Below the pieces are notes generated by a model. That model ran no database searches and was not told the origin of the DNA. It saw only the letters and a program-made list of their open reading frames with translations. Shown one piece after another: positions 57,661 to 64,000 of a DNA stretch of 64,000 nt. Origin of the DNA: Gnetum montanum (taxonomy: Eukaryota > Streptophyta > Gnetopsida > Gnetales > Gnetaceae); NCBI GenBank assembly GCA_015680685.1, contig MNCI01004849.1, positions 451,021 to 515,020 on the forward strand, given 5' to 3'. Numbering within the stretch: position 1 is the first letter of the stretch; every line of letters begins with the position of its first letter. Both the position numbers and the translations under genes were made by a program.

Positions 57661-58375
57661 TCTTTCTTTGGAAAGATAAATTTTGTTAAGAAATTTATCC
57701 CTGGATTCACTAAAATTACTAAACCTTTGATGCATATCTAGTAGAGAAAACACCAAAATCAGAGAAAGCTTTATCAAAAATTAAGAAAGCCATTCAAGAA
57801 GCTCCTTACTTAGTAAAGCCAAAATTGAAAGAAGACTTTTGGTTATATGCATTTGCTTCAAATGATTCAATTGCTGTTGTTTTAACTCAAAAATATGAAG
57901 ATCAAGACGAACTAATTGGATTTTTTAGATATCAATTGAAAGGTTTAGAATTAAATTATTTAGACTTAGAGAAACAAGCATTCACAATTATTAAGGCACT
58001 TTAGCATTTCAAGTATTATTTGAAAAGCCCATTAGTTCACATTATGCTAATTAAGCCTACAGTAAAAAAATTCTTAGCCTAAAATGAAATTGGATTGAAG
58101 AGAGGAAAGTGGCTCATAAAGCTTCAAGTTTTTAGATTTTCATTAGAAATATGAAAAACCATTAAAGGAATGGGATTGGGCAAGTTAATGGCTAGAGAAG
58201 ATGAAGTATGTATGCTAAAGACTCATGAAGGAAATTGGTACGATGAGATTCTAGAATTTCTTGATACACGAAAAGTTCCAAATAACTTAATTACAAGTCA
58301 AAAGAGAGCTTTCTTAAAAAGAGTGAATAAATTTGTGGTGTAAGATGGAATTTTATACAAAAAGGATTTCATAGG
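57661..58375 (+). pseudogene. rnh: Element B RNase H and linker to integrase
   Basis: Pieces EDFWLYAFASNDSIAVVLTQ, DELIGFFRYQLKGLELNYLD and EKQAFTIIKAL match E 33149-32880. They are followed by NEIGLKRGKWLIKLQ and EGNWYDEILEFLDTRKVPNN leading to integrase. Several stops. Confidence 0.75.
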
Positions 58376-58874
58376 GGTTTTGTTGAAATGCGTTCACAAT
58401 GATCAAATTGGTCCTATCCTAGAACAATTCCATGACCATTCTAATTTATTTTATGAATCACCTAAGTCCACTATGCAACATATACTCCATTATGGTTTTT
58501 ATTGGCCTACTATGTATCAAGATATTAGTTTGATAATTCAAAGATGTTACAAATGTCAAATTCATGGACCAAAAATCAAAAAAGCTAAAGCCCCCTTAAA
58601 ACTAGTAATTGCAAATAAACTATTTCTGTAATGGGGCTTAGATTTTATTGCTACAATTACTCTTTTGAGAGTAGAACATAAGTTTATTCTCACAGTGATT
58701 GATTACTTTACCAAATGGTTTGAAGTAAAGGCTCAAAGGAAAAGTTCAACATCAAATGTGATTAAGTTCTTAGAAGATCATATTCTATGTCATTTTGGTC
58801 TACCTAAAGTATTGCTATCCAACAATGGATTCTACTTTTCAATTTGAAGAATTTATAACATGGGCATCAGAAAA
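58376..58874 (+). pseudogene. int: Element B integrase, C-terminal half missing
   Basis: Zinc-binding domain FHDHSNLFYESPKSTMQH with CYKCQIHG (58425-58565). Core WGLDFIATI with the first Asp, FILTVIDYFTKWF, then LLSNNG with Asn for the second Asp, as in E. The text stops at TWASEK, where a single N (58875) joins it to the leader. About 550 bases present in E (32045-31490) are absent. Confidence 0.82.
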
Positions 58875-58875
58875 N
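58875..58875. other. Single N at an integrase deletion junction
   Basis: The ambiguous base sits exactly where B jumps from integrase core to the non-coding leader relative to E, so it may mask an unresolved join. Confidence 0.7.
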
Positions 58876-59518
58876 TTCCATATAATGTTTTACATATAAA
58901 ACATTATTTTTGAAAACTACCCAAAACTTGAATACATATATATATAAATATAAATTAATATATGTATATAGTAATATATATGTGTGTAACTATAATAATA
59001 TTAAGTATACATAGTAGTAGCTAATAAACTTTTATATATAGAATTTAATATATATGTACTTAGTAGTAACATATATAATAAATAGTATTGACTTATGTAA
59101 TGTTTAACCATAGCATTTATATCCTATATCTATGCTTAAAGAAGTCTATATAATATTATAAAACATGTATACATTAGAGTATTAGTTTACAAAAGATTTA
59201 ATGCAAAGTGGTAGTTTAAAAATTAGATTTAGATTATTTTAAATAATCATTACTTTTAAGTGAAAGTGATGCTTAGATAACTACATAGTGGTGAATTAAT
59301 TTCAACAACCAAATACTGGAATTTGAATTAGCCAATTGTATGATGATGAAAATTAAATAAGTTTTGGCTAAGTGGCAACGTTGGTTAGTGAAATTGGTGG
59401 GAATTTCAAATTTACCTTACACTATATAATGAGATGTGAAATGCTTGGAAATACATCATTTCTTAATTCAAGGCTTAAATGAAAAATCAAGTTAAGTGTT
59501 TAAGTGTGAGGTAGAAAG
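58876..59518 (+). other. Element B leader between integrase and the extra frame
   Basis: AT-rich with long TATATA runs; matches E 31490-30840. No coding. GTGAGGTAGAAAG precedes the next start codon. Confidence 0.65.
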
Positions 59519-60055
59519 ATGGTTCTTGGAGAGAGGGCAACAAAAAGGCCTTTTATCCCATATGTTACATGATGCTGCCCATAGCATGTTTTAAGAGCCT
59601 ATTGTAAGGCAATCATCCATGGAGCATCTAGTGAAAGCCCTTTCCTACTTTGGCTTTTAAATGAGTTTAGATTTCTCATTGGTGGACTTTCTATACATTC
59701 TAATGTTTGGGGTAGCTTCCATGAATGCACCACCGAAGCTAAATACCAAGGAGAGTCTAATAAAGATGATTCTTGGGGAGAGGCTTTCATGTCTCAAGAC
59801 ACTGAAGCAACTAGTTGGGGAGAACCTCAAAAATTAATAGCAAAAGAATTAGGTGAAAAAGAAGCAAAGATAGTTGTTGAAGATAAAGGTGAAGACCAAG
59901 TTAAGGCTTCAACTAGGAAAGAAAAGGAAAGAAGGGCATTCATCACTACTAGGATTACATATGAAAGGGTTTATGATATGAGAATTCCTAAGAGAGTTAA
60001 TTTAACTATCATTTTTCACCCACAGAATAGTTTGTGTGAAATTATGTTTGTATAG
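59519..60055 (+). pseudogene. Extra open frame after integrase in element B, unknown function
   Basis: ATG at 59519; 179 codons in one frame with two early stops (near codons 18 and 22) and then open to 60055. It aligns along its length with E 24866-24405, and key shared residues are MVLGERA, FIPYV, CC, HVL-AY, HGA, ESPF, FLIGG, NVWG, DDSWGEAF and SQDT. The later part is Glu/Lys-rich (KELGEKEAKIVVEDKGE) and ends in a short hydrophobic stretch. A polypurine tract and the 3' LTR follow. No known family is recognised. Conserved length, start and frame in both copies suggest a real element gene. Confidence 0.68.
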
Positions 60056-60225
60056 TTTCCTAAGTTTTATTAGGAATGAGGTTTTTATTTCATCAAACTT
60101 TAAGTTTGGTGGAAGTTTTCCTTAAAGAAAGATTTGCGTTTTTGTAGAAATATTGAATAAAGGCTTGTTTGGATGATAATTAAGTTGGTAGATGATCTTA
60201 AACATCATAAGTCTCCAAGGAATTT

Positions 60226-60239
60226 AAGGGGGAATGGAA
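60226..60239 (+). promoter_or_regulatory. Element B polypurine tract
   Basis: AAGGGGGAATGGAA directly before the 3' LTR. Confidence 0.75.
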
Positions 60240-62810
60240 GGTTGGCATATTTTTGGCCATTTTATAGAGCAAAAATATGAAAACATCATTTATGACAAGT
60301 TCCTTTGGAAATATAAGGATAAAAGGTTATGCACTTGAGGATGATGATTAATGTTGCCTATTTAAGTTTTAGGAAAATAATTTATTTAGTGTTGTTCTTC
60401 TAATGTGAATGTTATTTATTCATGTGGAATTTTAATTGGGAGCATGAGATGAATTACTTTTCAATTCTCAATATCTTTGAGCTTTTGAGTTCTAATAGAC
60501 ACACAAGTGATTAACATTCTCTTTGCTTGAGATTAAATCCATCATGAACTTTTTACAAGGCCAATATGTTTGAGTTCTAGTGATAACAATTAAATAGAAA
60601 TGTGTAACCCATGGCTAGGATATCAAGGACATGATAGTCTAAAGTTTGAGAAATGCATTGTAGTGATATCATGAGAAACTCTTTGTAATGAATTATTGTA
60701 TTGTTACTCTAGAAAATGAAAAAAATAATTGAACAAGGAAATAACTAGGGTCAACTATTATTTATGGAATAGTATTTTAAGTTATTGCAATAGTAACAAA
60801 AATCAGAAGTACCTTTAGATAGCAGTGATTACAAGTATTCTTAGTGAGTGTGAACGAGTGGGTTACATGAAGAATTACAAAAGTTCCTAAGAATTGCTGC
60901 AAGAAAGTTGCTAAGTCAAGTTTTATATGCTAAAAGTGGATAGTTTTCAAAAGAAATTGGATCATTATTTGAAGTATCTATTGCAAGTTTTGAGAGGAAA
61001 ATGTAGCATACAAATTTTGTATGTTTATTCTTAGGAAAAATGTATATCCACAAAGGCATTTTGAAACAAATTTTAAAAAGAGAGATGAACACCTAAGCAC
61101 ACACACCATGAGCATAACAAAGAATGAACAGATCATTCATGGAATGACATGTGTTGTTAGTCAAGAATATTAGATGACAGTGTCCCAAAATGAGGATATG
61201 GCTTGAAATATTTTAATCATTTAAAACAAGCCTATGGAGGTTAAATAGTATCTACATGAGAAATGACCGATGATGTATGTAGAGAAAAATTTTGCCTTTG
61301 AAAACTACTTGATTTATAAAGAATATAAGCTTCACGATGAAATAGAAAAAATAAACAAAGAATTTTGCTTAGAAGATGGAAGCAAAAACATAGAAAACTG
61401 GTGGAAAATAAAACAAAACTAAATAAATTAATCATTTTAAGAAAAATGCTAGGTCCTTCAAACCCCAGTTCTCTTAGAACGTTCTAAAACTCCTAAGGAA
61501 AAATGACACCCATTCTTTCTAGTAGCTTCATTATTATTTTTTGATGAATGACAGTCATTTATCCTAATGACATGGGAATTATCCACATATGCCCGATGTT
61601 AACAAGGCCAACAACATAGTAGTGAAGGTTGCAACAAGAGCAAGCAACGTCAACGACATTTAGAACTTTTGGTGGCAACAACACTTTCAAATCCTAACTA
61701 CTATGGCATTTTTGGTTCCATTCAAACCTCATTGGAGTGCATTCCTTCAAAATGTGTCGTCTTCCCATGCCTAGGTTGAGCTAGAGCTAACATTGACACT
61801 CACGATCTCAACCACAACAGTGGCAAACAAGGCAATAGTAGTGACACAGTAGTAAACGACGATGCTTAGTGGTAGTAGCATGGCACGACAACATAGAATA
61901 GGCACGGAGGGTATCAATGATGATATTGAATTGCAAGTAGCATAGGAGGCATAGGTGTCATAGGAGGTGTAGGTTTTGTAGATAGCCATGGCAAAAATTC
62001 GGGGCTCTTTGGTATTTTGAGATGATTGAAATAACTTCATTATTTTAAAGTGTATTACCTTGGTATTTCAATCCTAAAATTGTCAAATTCTTTAAGGCTC
62101 TGTTGAATGCAATCTCTGACAACTATTTAGTAGCCAAAATAGAGAATCATGCTTTGATGTTTACGCAACACTTTTGGTAGTAGAATAAGCTTGTATTTAT
62201 AAAATTGTTTGTTGAGCTTAGAGGATTTAGATAATTCATAGTTAGATTGAATTGGAATAGCTTTATTGCAAAGTGTTTTCTCGTGTCATTTTATCTTGCT
62301 TAAATATTTGAGGTTTCACATAAATTTGCTTCCTTTTCTTTCTCTTTTTAAGTCCATTGAATCTCACTCTATTTCTAGTTTTCTTGTGGAACTTTCTCTT
62401 TGGGGGAAATTAGGAGTTGATTGGCAGAATTGTGCTCAAACATTTTTGCAAAATTTATTCGTTACAAGTAGTGTACTATAGGGACTATATAGACTAAGTG
62501 ATTGAACAAAATAGGAATATTTAACAACTCAAAGTATTTAACAAAGATAGCTGAATCTATTTTATGAAATCCAATTACAGTTTATACACAACCCAACCAT
62601 TTCAACATTTGCAACAGCAAATACATACTCATGATTAGTTTATTTCATAACTACTAAGTCTATTTGAAGGTATTTGTGCCTTGGTGTTGCTAGAAACCAG
62701 TAAGCACCTAAACCCTATTTGAAGAACATTGTTAATCCTATGATGTTCCAAGGGTACGAGACTTGAAGGCTAGCCAATGTTGGCAATCTAGTCCCAAACG
62801 GTTGCCAACA
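60240..62810 (+). repeat. Element B 3' LTR
   Basis: It starts GGTTGGCATATTTTTGGCC and ends GGTTGCCAACA. It aligns with 7756 to about 9480, then jumps at about 61998 to match 17262-18069, so about 0.83 kb of the middle is deleted here. Frames within are shadows. Confidence 0.85.
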
Positions 62811-63003
62811 ATGGCTTTGTTTGCTGAGGCTTATCATAAATCATGTTCTTTTTATATTTATGATAGATCTTATCATTTATATGTATTGATATGGCTTTTA
62901 AATGATCTTATGCTTGAGTTTTTTAAACTTATAGAGCTTTTAATTCATATAGATACTTTTAGTTTTACCTAGATGATTTTGCATTTAGTGACATAGTAGT
63001 CCA

Positions 63004-64000
63004 TGTCATATTGTAGTATGGATGAGAGCTCATTTTTCATATTTCTCATGTCTCATTTCCTATTTCCTATTTTATATTTCATGTTGTGTGTTTTAATTCA
63101 TGTTGCAATATAAAATTTAACTCACATTTATAAAAGTTTCCTAAAATGGAAAATTTTAAATGTAAGGCTTCATAGTGCTAAGACATGCCTAAAATGGCAG
63201 ACTTTGAGTCAACGTTGCCTATAAATTAAGGTCTCCCCTCATATCCTACAAGAGAGAGGTATTATTCTCTCATTTTTTTTCATTGTACATCTCAAAGTTT
63301 AAGGGTTTTGAAGAAGTTCCAAGGAGAAGTTTTCCTTTTTCATTTTTTGCTTTATAATTCTCACAATCTCTCATAAATTTTCTCAAATATTATAATTCTT
63401 TCTCAAATTCTTAGTCTCACAATCATAATTCTTAATCTTACAATTACAATTTTCAATCTCTCAATCTCTATTGAAGATCTTGCTTATTGTAAGTTCAATT
63501 TTCATCTAAGATTATTAACTTTATCAAAGTTCTCCACCAAAGTATGAAAGATTAGAAAGATAAGTATAAATATTGTTCTCAAAATGATGAAGATGATTTA
63601 AGTATTATGCTTAGTGATGTTTTCATATTTAAAGTTGCATTTATGTGCATCTTTAGCTTTTACAAGTTGCTTATGTATTTTGGGGGATAGATTTTGTATT
63701 TCTCCCAATTCTTTTCATAGATCTAAATGAAGATTATTCTTTATGGCATTAAGAGAAATCAAAAGCTTCCAATCTTGAAGAAAATGGCATCAAAATTATT
63801 AAATCTCTACATTTCAAATTTTTAAATCTTTGCCTATCACTCTACATCAATTCTGTGACTTGTTGTGATAAGAAAAACTCAAGCAACATCAAACTTACAA
63901 AAAACACTAAAACTTCTAATCATGGTTTCAAACTTACAAATGGCATCAAAACTTTTAGTCACATTGTTAAACTTATAGACAACATCAAAACTCATTGACA
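63004..64000 (+). repeat. LTR-like repeat unit, copy 2 (cut by window end)
   Basis: It starts TGTCATATTGTAGTATGG and is the inverted counterpart of 2690-3759. A TATA box CCTATAAATTAAGG is at 63218-63231. The far end (from about 63890) is an array of 20-24 bp repeats with ACATCAAAACT. No primer site or coding is in view. Confidence 0.6.
63220..63228 (+). promoter_or_regulatory. TATA-like box in the LTR-like unit
   Basis: TATAAATTA, conserved in the reversed copy at 3532-3545. Confidence 0.55.

Larger units (their letters stand above)
7756..62810 (+). mobile_element. Element B: Tat-like dual-RNase-H LTR retrotransposon, split by nested insertions
   Basis: This is the outermost element. Its LTRs begin TGTTGG and end with forms of TTGCCAACA. 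Removing A, the solo LTR and E with their duplicated targets leaves about 12.3 kb. Order on the plus strand: 5' LTR (7756-9838 plus 16772-18069), primer site, gag, protease, archaic RNase H, RT, RNase H, truncated integrase, 3' leader, an extra open frame, polypurine tract, 3' LTR (60240-62810). The two halves of pol join exactly across E (21877 to 56804). Flanking 5-mers ATAGT and ATGGC do not match well, so the target duplication is not proven. Confidence 0.85.

Noticed and set aside
58890-59110. TATATA-rich stretch as an origin or matrix attachment site
   Set aside because: The same text lies in E at the same element position, so it is simply the leader of this family.

Overview
This window is plant nuclear repeat DNA with no convincing host gene. 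The evidence is a stack of LTR retrotransposons with plant-type signals: primer-binding sites matching plant tRNA-Asp in Athila-like Ty3/gypsy elements, dual-RNase-H Tat-lineage Ty3/gypsy elements, and a 5'-truncated plant LINE. The species cannot be named; a seed plant with a large repeat-rich genome is the reasonable inference. Nearly every coding frame is broken by stops or frameshifts, so these are old copies.

Layout. 1-7755 is older repeat debris: an LTR tail at 1-36, a Ty3/gypsy integrase relic, short tandem repeats, one reversed LTR-like unit and a LINE 3' end. 7756-62810 is one plus-strand Tat-like element, here called B (about 12.3 kb net), split by later insertions. A (9839-16771, target duplication GCAAC) sits in its 5' LTR. 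A solo LTR (19109-19971, duplication AGTCT) sits in its gag. E (21878-56798, minus strand, duplication CAAAG, about 11.5 kb net) sits in its pol. E itself carries F (24867-30834, minus, duplication ACCAT) and D (34485-51931, plus, duplication CTTTT). 62811-64000 is flanking DNA with another LTR-like unit.

How the parts work. B and E are the same family: gag, protease, an archaic RNase H placed before reverse transcriptase, RT, RNase H, integrase, then an extra open frame after integrase that is conserved between the two copies. D is a different, much more GC-rich, 17.4 kb Ogre/Tat-like element with the usual order RT, RNase H, archaic RNase H, integrase. A and F are non-autonomous Athila-like elements: A keeps gag and protease, F keeps only gag.

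The most unusual item is in D. Between protease and RT, where Ogre elements have an intron, there is a gene on the opposite strand (44606 down to 40182). It has its own TATA-like box and a series of 82-93 bp introns with good GT/AG borders; three junctions keep reading phase. One exon resembles an FCP1/NIF-type HAD phosphatase domain. It looks like a captured or lineage-specific antisense gene that has since decayed.
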